Assembly: GCA_900539375.1 (NCBI GenBank)
Contig: UQBY01000005.1
Coordinates: forward strand, 58,511-122,510
Source: an uncultured Clostridium sp.
Lineage (GTDB): Bacteria; Bacillota; Clostridia; Clostridiales; Clostridiaceae
Length of the DNA: 64,000 bases
Direction of reading: 5' to 3'
Below are positions 52,574 through 60,267 of the stretch, piece after piece. The notes under the pieces are model-generated. The model made no database searches. It was not told the origin of the DNA and saw only the letters and a list, made by a program, of their open reading frames with translations. How positions within the stretch are numbered: the first letter of the stretch is position 1; the number at the start of each line of letters is the position of its first letter. Made by a program: the position numbers and the translations under genes.

Positions 52574-53674
52574 ATGGCAAAAGAAATTAAAAAGATAGCA
52601 CTATTAACTGGAGGCGGAGATTGCCCTGGTTTGAATGCAGTAATAAGAGCAATAACAAAAACAGCAATATTAAATTATGGATATGAGGTTATTGGATATA
52701 AATTTGGATATAGAGGGCTATATAATAATGATTTTATTCCTTTAACACTAGATAAAGTTTCAGATATTTTAAGTAAAGGTGGTACAATTTTATATAGTTC
52801 AAATAAAGATAATTTATTTGATTATCAAGTTGAGGAAAATGGAAAAATAGTTAAAAAAGATGTTTCTGATGTAGCAGTAGAAAATATGAAAAAAGAAGGT
52901 GTAGATGTTCTTTTTGTTATAGGAGGAGATGGAACATTAACTTCTGCAAGAGATTTTGCAAGAAAGGGTGTTAATGTTATAGGAGTTCCTAAAACTATTG
53001 ATAACGATTTAGCTTCAACAGAAGTAACCTTTGGATTTAATACTTCAATTGATATAGTAGCAGAAGCATTAGATAGACTTCGTACTACAGCAGAGTCTCA
53101 CCATAGAGTAATGATTTGTGAAGTTATGGGAAGAAATGCAGGCTGGATAGCTTTAGAAGGAGGAATTGCAGGAAATGCAGATATTATATTATTACCTGAA
53201 ATTCCCTATGATTTAAATAAAGTAGTTGAAAAAATAGAGGAAAGAAAAAAGGAAGGAAAACTTCATACAATAATAGTAGTTTCAGAGGGAGCTAAACCAA
53301 AAGGTGGAGATGTTATTGTTGCTAAGGTAGTAGCAGATAGCCCAGACCCAATAAGATTAGGTGGAGTTGGAAATAAAATAGCAGAAGATTTAGAAAAGCT
53401 ATTGCCAAAACAAGAAGTTAGATGTACAGTTTTAGGTCACCTTCAAAGAGGTGGAACAACTTGCACTTATGATAGAATTTTATCTACAAGATATGGAGCA
53501 GCAGCTGTAGATTTAATGAGAGAAGGCAAATTTGGAAGAATGGTATGCTTAAAAGGTGATACAATAGTTTCAGATAGCCTTGAAAATGTAATAGGACAAA
53601 AATCAAAATTAGTAGACCCAAATGGAGAATTAGTAACCATATCAAGAAAAATGGGAATTTCTTTTGGAGATTAA
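52574..53674 (+). CDS. pfkA: 6-phosphofructokinase, group III type
   Basis: 366 residues. LLTGGGDCPGLNAVIRA binds the phosphoryl donor; the donor-discriminating residues are Gly120 in GGDGT (ATP type) and Lys140 in PKTIDNDL (Lys as in pyrophosphate-type enzymes), the combination seen in group III PFKs. EVMGRNAGWIALEGG and LGHLQRGGTTCTYDRIL are substrate motifs. The length exceeds the 320-residue classical bacterial PfkA. Start at ATG 52574 behind GAGGAGG (the in-frame GTG at 52556 overlaps that site). ATP is the likely donor, but PPi cannot be dismissed from sequence. No pyruvate kinase gene follows, unlike the classical pfkA-pyk operon. Confidence 0.9.
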   Translation: MAKEIKKIALLTGGGDCPGLNAVIRAITKTAILNYGYEVIGYKFGYRGLYNNDFIPLTLDKVSDILSKGGTILYSSNKDNLFDYQVEENGKIVKKDVSDVAVENMKKEGVDVLFVIGGDGTLTSARDFARKGVNVIGVPKTIDNDLASTEVTFGFNTSIDIVAEALDRLRTTAESHHRVMICEVMGRNAGWIALEGGIAGNADIILLPEIPYDLNKVVEKIEERKKEGKLHTIIVVSEGAKPKGGDVIVAKVVADSPDPIRLGGVGNKIAEDLEKLLPKQEVRCTVLGHLQRGGTTCTYDRILSTRYGAAAVDLMREGKFGRMVCLKGDTIVSDSLENVIGQKSKLVDPNGELVTISRKMGISFGD

Positions 53675-53712
53675 GAATAAAATAGTAATAGGAGTTATTG
53701 GAGGAATAGGAT

Positions 53713-54492
53713 ATGAAAGAAATAAAAAAATACTTAGAAACAAGAATAGGAAAATATAGCTTCTTTTTTGAGGATTTAGAAAGTGGCTTCACTTATGGAT
53801 ATAATGAACATGAAGAAATGACAGCAGCAGGATGTATGAAACTTCCAATAGCAGTTTCCGTAACAAAAGCTGTAGAAGATAAGAAAATAGATTTTTTAAA
53901 TAAAATTCCTATAGAAAAAGATGATAAAATATATGGAACAGGAATAATCCATGAATTTGAATCAAGAGAATATACAATTTTTGAACTTATGGTTGCAATG
54001 CTTATACAAAGCGATAATACAGCAGCAAATAAGCTTATAGATATAATTGGAATGGATAATATAAATAAAGATATAAAAGAAATGGGATTAAAAAATACCA
54101 TTCTTAATAGAAAAACCTCAGATGAAAGAATTCCAAGAGTAGATATAGAAAATATTACAAGTGCTTATGATTTATCAAAGATATGGAAAATACTTTGTGA
54201 AGGTTCTTTCCTATCAAAAGAAAATAGCACAATGCTTATAGATATTTTAACAAGACAACAAATAAAAAATAAGCTAGCATTATATATTCCTGATGATTTA
54301 AAGTTTGAAATTTCAAGTAAAACTGGAGATAAAAAAGGAGTAGAAAATGATACAGAGCTTGTTCAAATCCCTAAAGGAAAATTTATTTTTACAGTATTAT
54401 CAAGTGAAATACCAAATAGTGTTTATGGAACAGTAACTCTTGCAAAATGTGGTAAGGTTATGTGGGATAATATTGTAAGTAAATGGGGCTAA
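53713..54492 (+). CDS. class A beta-lactamase-fold protein lacking the catalytic serine
   Basis: 259 residues, no signal peptide. The family landmarks are a conserved SDN loop (IQSDNTAANKL, Ser100-Asn102), an ISSKTGDKKG motif (Lys203-Gly205) and the helix starting MKLPIAVSVTKAVE. Where SxxK should be, the sequence reads Gly40-Cys41-Met42-Lys43: the nucleophile Ser is Gly and a Cys is next to it. The E166xxLN-type motif is also not evident. So it is probably not a serine hydrolase of standard mechanism; binding or an altered chemistry is possible. TGGAGG precedes the ATG; 38 bases after pfkA with no terminator between, it is probably co-transcribed. Confidence 0.82.
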   Translation: MKEIKKYLETRIGKYSFFFEDLESGFTYGYNEHEEMTAAGCMKLPIAVSVTKAVEDKKIDFLNKIPIEKDDKIYGTGIIHEFESREYTIFELMVAMLIQSDNTAANKLIDIIGMDNINKDIKEMGLKNTILNRKTSDERIPRVDIENITSAYDLSKIWKILCEGSFLSKENSTMLIDILTRQQIKNKLALYIPDDLKFEISSKTGDKKGVENDTELVQIPKGKFIFTVLSSEIPNSVYGTVTLAKCGKVMWDNIVSKWG

Positions 54493-54521
54493 ATTGATTC
54501 CTCCTAATATATATTAAATAA

Positions 54522-54569
54522 AAAAAGCATCTTTAATGAAGTTTAAATATTTCATTAAGGATGCTTTTT
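54522..54569 (+). terminator. intrinsic terminator of the pfkA unit
   Basis: AAAAAGCATC(-)TTTAATGAA and TTCATTAAGGATGCTTTTT arms with one bulge, 30 bases after the stop. Confidence 0.82.
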
Positions 54570-54673
54570 GTTGTTAAAAAAAATAGAATTTTTAATGATA
54601 AATTATTGTAAAATATTAACATTAATGATAAAATATTCTTAAAGCTTAATATAAAATGTCCTTGGAGGTTTAA

Positions 54674-55201
54674 ATGGAAAGGTTAAAGAATTTTTCTGAA
54701 ATTACTACTAAAGAAGAATTATCAGAATTAGCCTATAAACTTTGGAAAGCTAGTAGTGATGAATATAAAGATAAGTTATCAAGCTTTCAAGAACAAATAA
54801 AAAGTCTTTATGGTGAAGCTATGAAGTATAGAAGAATACATTGTGCTATAGCAGGAGAAATTGCTATAAAAATTTATCTTAAAAAACAACAAGGATTAAA
54901 GGGAGGAGAGGAAAATGAACTAAATGATGAATTAAAGCTTCTTTATTTTGCTACTTTAATTCATGATATAAAAAAATTTGATAAAAAGCATAGTAAAATA
55001 GGAGCTAAATGGATAAATATTAATTTGAAAAAATATATAAATATTAAAGAAGGTGAACTTGAAGAGATATGTAATTTAGTAAGGTATCATAAAGGGTCAA
55101 TTAATGAATATAATAATGAACTTTTAGAAATTTTACAAACCTCTGATGAAGAAAGTAAAAAATTTGAAAAAGATTTTTTTAAAAGAGTAAGCATAATTTA
55201 G
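54674..55201 (+). CDS. HD-domain phosphohydrolase-like protein
   Basis: 175 residues. The metal-binding HD pattern is visible: an early His in RRIHCAIAGEIA (near residue 56), the HD doublet in LIHDIKKFDKKHSKIGAKW (near 98-99), and a late VRYHKGSI. This is the core of HD superfamily nucleotidases and hydrolases; the N-terminal 40 residues form charged helices. Substrate unknown. TTGGAGG precedes the ATG. Monocistronic. Confidence 0.72.
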   Translation: MERLKNFSEITTKEELSELAYKLWKASSDEYKDKLSSFQEQIKSLYGEAMKYRRIHCAIAGEIAIKIYLKKQQGLKGGEENELNDELKLLYFATLIHDIKKFDKKHSKIGAKWININLKKYINIKEGELEEICNLVRYHKGSINEYNNELLEILQTSDEESKKFEKDFFKRVSII

Positions 55202-55437
55202 TATTAGAATAAAAGACATAAAACACTAAATGTTATATAAAAATCCTTTAATATAAATCTAAATAATTGCCTAAATACAAAACAAGCAATATATAAAATT
55301 TTTCCAAAATATATATATATTATACATTTATCTTTTATAAATAAAAAAAATAGTGTATACTAATTTTGTGTAATAAAATAGAAAATTAATTTAGAATATT
55401 AATTGAAGAAAATATATTAACTGATAGGAGTGATTTT

Positions 55438-56502
55438 ATGTTATGTGCATTAATAATGGCTGGGGGAAGAGGAACTAGATTTTGGCCATTATCTACAGAT
55501 GAAAAACCAAAGCAATTTTTGAATCTTATAGGGGATGAAACTATGATTCAAATGACTGTAAATAGAATAAAACCAAGTATACCTTTAGAAAGAATATTTG
55601 TATGTACAGGTAGAAAATATGTGGATTTAGTCAAGGAACAACTTCCAGAACTTCCAGAAAGAAACATTATAATAGAGCCAGAAGGAAGAAATACAGCACC
55701 ATGTATAGCTTTATCTGCCCTTATTATAGAAAGATATTATAAGAATGCTAAAATGGTTGTACTTCCAGCAGACCATTTAATAAAATATGAAGGTAAATTT
55801 AGAAAGGTTTTAGCTAAAGCAGAAGAGTTTGTAGATTTAAATAAAAAAGCTATTCTTACATTAGGAATGGAGCCAAGCCGTCCAGAAACAGGATATGGGT
55901 ATATAAAATGTGCACAACAAGTTTACTCTTCAGATAATGTTGTTGTTAAAAAGGTTGAAAAGTTTGTTGAAAAGCCAAATATGCAAAAAGCTAAGGAATA
56001 TTTAGCAGATGGAAGTTATCTTTGGAATGGAGGAATGTTTGTATGGAATTGTTCTAATATAATAGAACAAATAAAAAAATATTCTCCAGATACATATGAA
56101 GCTTTAAACAAAATAAGTAGTGTAGAAGAAAAGAATATTCAATCATTTATAGATGAAAATTACAAAAATACAGAAGCAACTTCAATTGACTATGCAGTTC
56201 TTGAAAAATCAGAAGATGTTTATGTTATCCCTAGTGATTTTGGATGGGATGATGTAGGAAATTGGGAAGCAATAGAAAGATATAGAGAAAAAGACCCATT
56301 TGGAAATATTCTTATGGGATTAGCTACAGTAGATAAAGATGGAGAAGATAACCTTATAGTAGCAACAAATACAGAGGTTATTATAGATGGATTAAATGGA
56401 GTGTATGTCATTGAAAATGATGGGAAAATAATTGTTGGGAACAAAAAGAACATTGCTCATATAAAAGAATTAAAAGAATTAATAAGAGAGAATAATAAAT
56501 AA
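55438..56502 (+). CDS. manC: mannose-1-phosphate guanylyltransferase
   Basis: Makes GDP-mannose from mannose 1-phosphate and GTP. 354 residues, nucleotidyltransferase part only: MAGGRGTRFWPLSTDEKPKQ at the start, VLPADHLI, KFVEKPNMQKAKEYL and YLWNGGMFVW, FGWDDVGNWEAI. It lacks the C-terminal phosphomannose-isomerase cupin found in long ManC/AlgA proteins. TAGGAGTG precedes the ATG. It opens the short polysaccharide cluster, though a 90-base gap separates it from the next gene. GDP-mannose suggests a mannose- or fucose-containing glycan. Confidence 0.92.
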   Translation: MLCALIMAGGRGTRFWPLSTDEKPKQFLNLIGDETMIQMTVNRIKPSIPLERIFVCTGRKYVDLVKEQLPELPERNIIIEPEGRNTAPCIALSALIIERYYKNAKMVVLPADHLIKYEGKFRKVLAKAEEFVDLNKKAILTLGMEPSRPETGYGYIKCAQQVYSSDNVVVKKVEKFVEKPNMQKAKEYLADGSYLWNGGMFVWNCSNIIEQIKKYSPDTYEALNKISSVEEKNIQSFIDENYKNTEATSIDYAVLEKSEDVYVIPSDFGWDDVGNWEAIERYREKDPFGNILMGLATVDKDGEDNLIVATNTEVIIDGLNGVYVIENDGKIIVGNKKNIAHIKELKELIRENNK

Positions 56503-56590
56503 ATTAAAAAATGATTTTATTTATTTTATATGTGCTTTATGATAAAATATATGTTAGTTATGAGTTCCCATAATTTTAGGAGGGAAATCA

Positions 56591-57304
56591 TTGCAAGAGC
56601 AAAGTTTAAATATAAAAGGTATATTAAAAATATTGAAAAAGAGGCTATTTTTAATTTTAATAATTACAATAGTAACAACATTATCTTCAGTTCTAATAAC
56701 ATATTTTGTTATTAGGCCTCAATATCAAACAAGTGCAAAACTTTTTATAGGTATGCCTACCATGAAAGAAAATGGACAAGGAAATTCTTCTTGGGATTTT
56801 TCATACTATACACAACTAATGAAGCCATATTCTGAAATAATAAAATCAGATGATTTAATAGAAAGAGCAATAAAAAGAGGGAATTTAAAAGTATCTTCTC
56901 AAGCTTTAAGTAATGCTTTAATAGTTAATGTAGGAGAGGGACAAGTTATGACTCTTACTATATATACAGGCGGAAAAAAAGATGGAGTGAAAATTTTAGA
57001 TGCAGTAATAGATGAATTTATAGACACATCTTCTAAGCTTATTCAAAATAGTAATGTAAGTGTTTTGTCTTCTCCTAAATATCCAAGCTTACCAATATCA
57101 CCAAATAAATCTAAAAACATTGTATTTGGGTTTGGGCTAGGGTTAGCTTTAGGAGTAGCAGTAGTGTTAATAATACATTATTTTGATAATTCTATTAAAG
57201 GGAAAGAGGATATAGAAGAAAGTGTTGGAATACCACTAATAGGATTAGTCCCTGTATATAATAAAAAAAGAAAAAACAAAAGGAGAGAAATAAAAAATGC
57301 CTAG
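56591..57304 (+). CDS. polysaccharide chain-length / kinase-activating membrane protein (Wzz/CapA/CpsC-like)
   Basis: 237 residues with the Wzz layout: an N-terminal helix (LFLILIITIVTTLSSVLITYF, about 20-40), an outer domain of about 130 residues (SYYTQLMKPYSEIIKSDDLIERA is the conserved part), a proline-rich approach (SSPKYPSLPISPNKSKN) and a second helix (about 178-198), then a short basic cytosolic tail. In Gram-positives this protein activates the tyrosine kinase encoded next. The start is TTG 56591 after GGAGGGA. It overlaps the kinase gene by eight bases. Confidence 0.9.
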   Translation: MQEQSLNIKGILKILKKRLFLILIITIVTTLSSVLITYFVIRPQYQTSAKLFIGMPTMKENGQGNSSWDFSYYTQLMKPYSEIIKSDDLIERAIKRGNLKVSSQALSNALIVNVGEGQVMTLTIYTGGKKDGVKILDAVIDEFIDTSSKLIQNSNVSVLSSPKYPSLPISPNKSKNIVFGFGLGLALGVAVVLIIHYFDNSIKGKEDIEESVGIPLIGLVPVYNKKRKNKRREIKNA

Positions 57305-57941
57305 TATTTTAGATGATCCTAAAAGCTACTATGCAGAAGCTTTTAGAACAATAAAGACAAATATAAAATATTCTTCAGCAGATAAGCATAAAAAAGTGCT
57401 ACTGGTAACATCAACAGAAGCAGGGGAAGGAAAATCTACTATTTCTTCAAATCTTGCCTTAAGCTTGTCTCAAGATAATAAGAAGGTTATAATAATAGAT
57501 GGAGATTTAAGAAAACCAAGTGTTCATAAGCAATTTAGAATAAGTGGAAGTGTAGGATTAACAGAATTGTTAATAGGAGAAGAAGCTTTAGAGAAAATAA
57601 AACATAAAATAAACCCATATTTAGATGCTATAGCTTCAGGTCATATTCCTCCAAACCCAGCTGAACTTTTAGCTTCAGAGGAAATGGAAAAGGTTATAGA
57701 AAAATTAAGAGAAGAATATGATTATGTAATTATAGATACTAACCCTATAGGGTTAGTAGCAGATGCTCAAATACTTTCATCAAAGGTTGATGGAGTTATT
57801 CTTGTAGCTAGATATGAAAAAACTAAAAAGGAAAATCTTTTAAGTTGCAAAAAAATGATAGACCAAGTAGGGGGAAATACAATAGGAGTAGTATTAAATG
57901 GAATAGATGAAAAGAGAGGAAAATATTACTACTATTATTAA
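57297..57941 (+). CDS. polysaccharide-biosynthesis tyrosine autokinase (CapB/CpsD/YwqD-like)
   Basis: 214 residues, a BY-kinase: Walker A in VTSTEAGEGKSTISSNLA (near 37-54), Walker A' in IIDGDLRKPSVHKQF, and Walker B in YVIIDTNPIG. The C-terminus ends in a run of five Tyr (GKYYYYY), the phosphorylation cluster. With the preceding membrane protein it forms the usual split kinase that controls polymer length. AGGAGAG precedes the ATG inside the upstream gene, so translation is coupled. Confidence 0.93.
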   Translation: MPSILDDPKSYYAEAFRTIKTNIKYSSADKHKKVLLVTSTEAGEGKSTISSNLALSLSQDNKKVIIIDGDLRKPSVHKQFRISGSVGLTELLIGEEALEKIKHKINPYLDAIASGHIPPNPAELLASEEMEKVIEKLREEYDYVIIDTNPIGLVADAQILSSKVDGVILVARYEKTKKENLLSCKKMIDQVGGNTIGVVLNGIDEKRGKYYYYY

Positions 57942-57970
57942 AAACATAATAAAAGGGTGGAGATAATATA

Positions 57971-58633
57971 ATGATAACTTTAGACGAGGGGACACAAGAT
58001 TATATAAAAGAGTTTAAGGTAAAAGAAAAGCCAGTGTATTCTTTTGTAAAAAGAGCATTTGACTTTGGAGCATCTTTAGTGGGATTAGTTTGTTTAAGTC
58101 CAGTTTTATTAGTTACTGCAGCAGCTATAAAGCTAGAATCTGAAGGACCTATAATATTCTCACAGGATAGAGTAGGACTAAATGGAAAAAAATTCAAGAT
58201 GTATAAGCTTAGAAGTATGGTTTCAAATGCAGAAGAGCTTAAAGAAAAGTTATTAGAACAAAATGAAATGTCAGGTCCTATGTTTAAAATGAAAGATGAC
58301 CCTAGAATAACTAAAGTTGGAAAATTCATAAGAAAGACATCAATAGATGAATTACCACAACTTATTAATGTTTTAAAGGGAGATATGAGTTTAGTAGGAC
58401 CTAGACCAAGCCTTCCTAAAGAGGTTGAACAATTTGAACCTTGGATGTATGAAAGAATTCAAGTAAAACCAGGATTAACATGCTATTGGCAAGTTTCAGG
58501 AAGAAACAATATTGATTTTGAAGATTGGATGAAACTTGATATAAAATATGTAAGAGAAAGAAGTCTTTTAGGGGATTTAAAACTTGTATTTAAAACTTTC
58601 TTTGTATTATTTGGAGACAAAAATGCACATTAA
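57971..58633 (+). CDS. undecaprenyl-phosphate phosphosugar transferase (initiating enzyme)
   Basis: 220 residues, the short monotopic type: one N-terminal membrane helix (FDFGASLVGLVCLSPVLLVTA), then GPIIFSQDRVGLNGKKFKMYKLRSM, the DDPRITKVGKFIRKTSIDELPQ segment with the catalytic Asp-Glu pair, and MSLVGPRPSLPKEVE and PGLTCYWQVSGR. It moves a sugar 1-phosphate from a UDP-sugar to the C55 carrier and so starts repeat-unit assembly; which sugar is not shown. It lies 29 bases after the kinase gene with GGGTGGAGA before the ATG. Confidence 0.93.
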   Translation: MITLDEGTQDYIKEFKVKEKPVYSFVKRAFDFGASLVGLVCLSPVLLVTAAAIKLESEGPIIFSQDRVGLNGKKFKMYKLRSMVSNAEELKEKLLEQNEMSGPMFKMKDDPRITKVGKFIRKTSIDELPQLINVLKGDMSLVGPRPSLPKEVEQFEPWMYERIQVKPGLTCYWQVSGRNNIDFEDWMKLDIKYVRERSLLGDLKLVFKTFFVLFGDKNAH

Positions 58634-58737
58634 ATTAAAAAAATACTCTTTTAAATTTTTACTTGGGGTATTTAATATATAAATAAGTGATATTACTTTA
58701 AAAAACAAAATATTGTATTTAAGGAGAGATTTTTAAG

Positions 58738-60048
58738 ATGAAAATAGTAGTAGCAGGAACAGGCTATGTGGGACTAGTAACAGGGGCATGCCTTGCAGAA
58801 GTAGGACATAATGTAACCTGTGTAGATATTGATGAAAACAAGGTTGCTATGATGAAAAAAGGGATAAGCCCTATATATGAACCAGGATTAGATGAACTAT
58901 TAGAAAGAAATCATAATGAAGGAAGATTAGACTTTACAACAGATTACATATCTGCCTACAAAAATGCAGACATAGTATTTATAGGAGTAGGAACTCCAGA
59001 AAGAGAAGATGGTTCAGCTAACTTAGATTATGTATTTAAGGTATGTGAACAAATAGCAGAAAACATAGAAAATGATTGTTTAGTAGTAGTTAAATCAACA
59101 GTTCCAATAGGAACAAATGATAAAATAGAAGAATTCTTAAAGGAAAATGTAAAAAATAAGGTAAAAGTAGAAGTAGCATCAAATCCAGAATTCTTAGCAC
59201 AAGGAACAGCAGTTGTAGATACATTAAAGGCTAGAAGAATAGTAATTGGAGTAGAATCAGACTGGGCAAAAGACATATTAATGGAAGTTTATACAAGATA
59301 TAATCAACCAATAGTTGTTACAAATAGAAGAAGTGCAGAAATGATAAAATATGCATCAAATGACTTCTTAGCACTTAAGATTTCATTTATGAATGAAATA
59401 GCAAACTTCTGTGAAATGGTAGGAGCAGATGTAGAAGATGTTGCAAAGGGAATGAGTTATGACCCAAGAATAGGGGACAAGTTCCTAAAAGCAGGACTTG
59501 GATATGGAGGTTCATGTTTCCCAAAAGATACAAAGGCTCTTCATTGGTTAGCTAATGATAATGGTTATGAATTAAAGACAATAAAAGCAACAATAGAAGT
59601 AAACCAAAATCAAAAATATAAAATGTTTAGAATAGCTAAAAATAGATTTGGAAGTTTAAAAAATAAAAAGGTAGCAGTACTTGGATTAACATTTAAACCA
59701 GGAACAGATGATTTAAGAGAAGCACCATCAATACCAAATATAAGAAGACTATTAGATGAAGGTGCACAAATTACAGCCTATGACCCAGTAGGAGAAGAAA
59801 ACTTTAAAAAGAAATTCCCTACAGAAATAACATATGTAAAAACACCAGAAGAAACATTAGTAGATGCAGATATGGTATTTATCTTTACAGAATGGAATGA
59901 AATAAAATCAATTCCATTAGAAAAATATTCAGAACTTATGAAAACAGCAGTAATATTTGATGGAAGAAACTGTTATGAAATAAAGGATGCAGAATTAAAT
60001 AATGTAGAATATCATTCTGTAGGAAGAAAAGTAATAAATAATTTATAA
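58738..60048 (+). CDS. ugd: UDP-glucose 6-dehydrogenase
   Basis: Oxidises UDP-glucose to UDP-glucuronate with two NAD+. 436 residues: N-terminal AGTGYVGLVTGACLAEVGHN, IGVGTPEREDGSANLDYV, KSTVPIGTNDKI, the catalytic Cys260 in GYGGSCFPKDTKALHWL, and the C-terminal LGLTFKPGTDDLREAPS. GGAGAG precedes the ATG. It is last in the polysaccharide cluster and has a symmetric terminator. The cluster thus supplies GDP-mannose and UDP-glucuronate. Confidence 0.95.
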   Translation: MKIVVAGTGYVGLVTGACLAEVGHNVTCVDIDENKVAMMKKGISPIYEPGLDELLERNHNEGRLDFTTDYISAYKNADIVFIGVGTPEREDGSANLDYVFKVCEQIAENIENDCLVVVKSTVPIGTNDKIEEFLKENVKNKVKVEVASNPEFLAQGTAVVDTLKARRIVIGVESDWAKDILMEVYTRYNQPIVVTNRRSAEMIKYASNDFLALKISFMNEIANFCEMVGADVEDVAKGMSYDPRIGDKFLKAGLGYGGSCFPKDTKALHWLANDNGYELKTIKATIEVNQNQKYKMFRIAKNRFGSLKNKKVAVLGLTFKPGTDDLREAPSIPNIRRLLDEGAQITAYDPVGEENFKKKFPTEITYVKTPEETLVDADMVFIFTEWNEIKSIPLEKYSELMKTAVIFDGRNCYEIKDAELNNVEYHSVGRKVINNL

Positions 60049-60060
60049 AATATATTTTTA

Positions 60061-60113
60061 AAAGAGTTGCTGTGAAACTAAATTTTAATTAGTTTCACAG
60101 CAACTCTTTTTAT
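60061..60113 (+). terminator. intrinsic terminator after ugd
   Basis: AAAGAGTTGCTGTGAAACTAA and TTAGTTTCACAGCAACTCTTTTT, a long perfect stem around ATTTTAA. Confidence 0.88.
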
Positions 60114-60267
60114 TCCCTTATATTCAAAAAAATATACACTTATTTCAAAAATATTTATTATATAAATAAGATTTTGAAAGATTATTGAAAAAAATATAAG
60201 TAAAATATATAATCAAAGTGTAATGTTAACTTATTACTAAAAAAATAAAAATGGGGGGAAAATAAAA

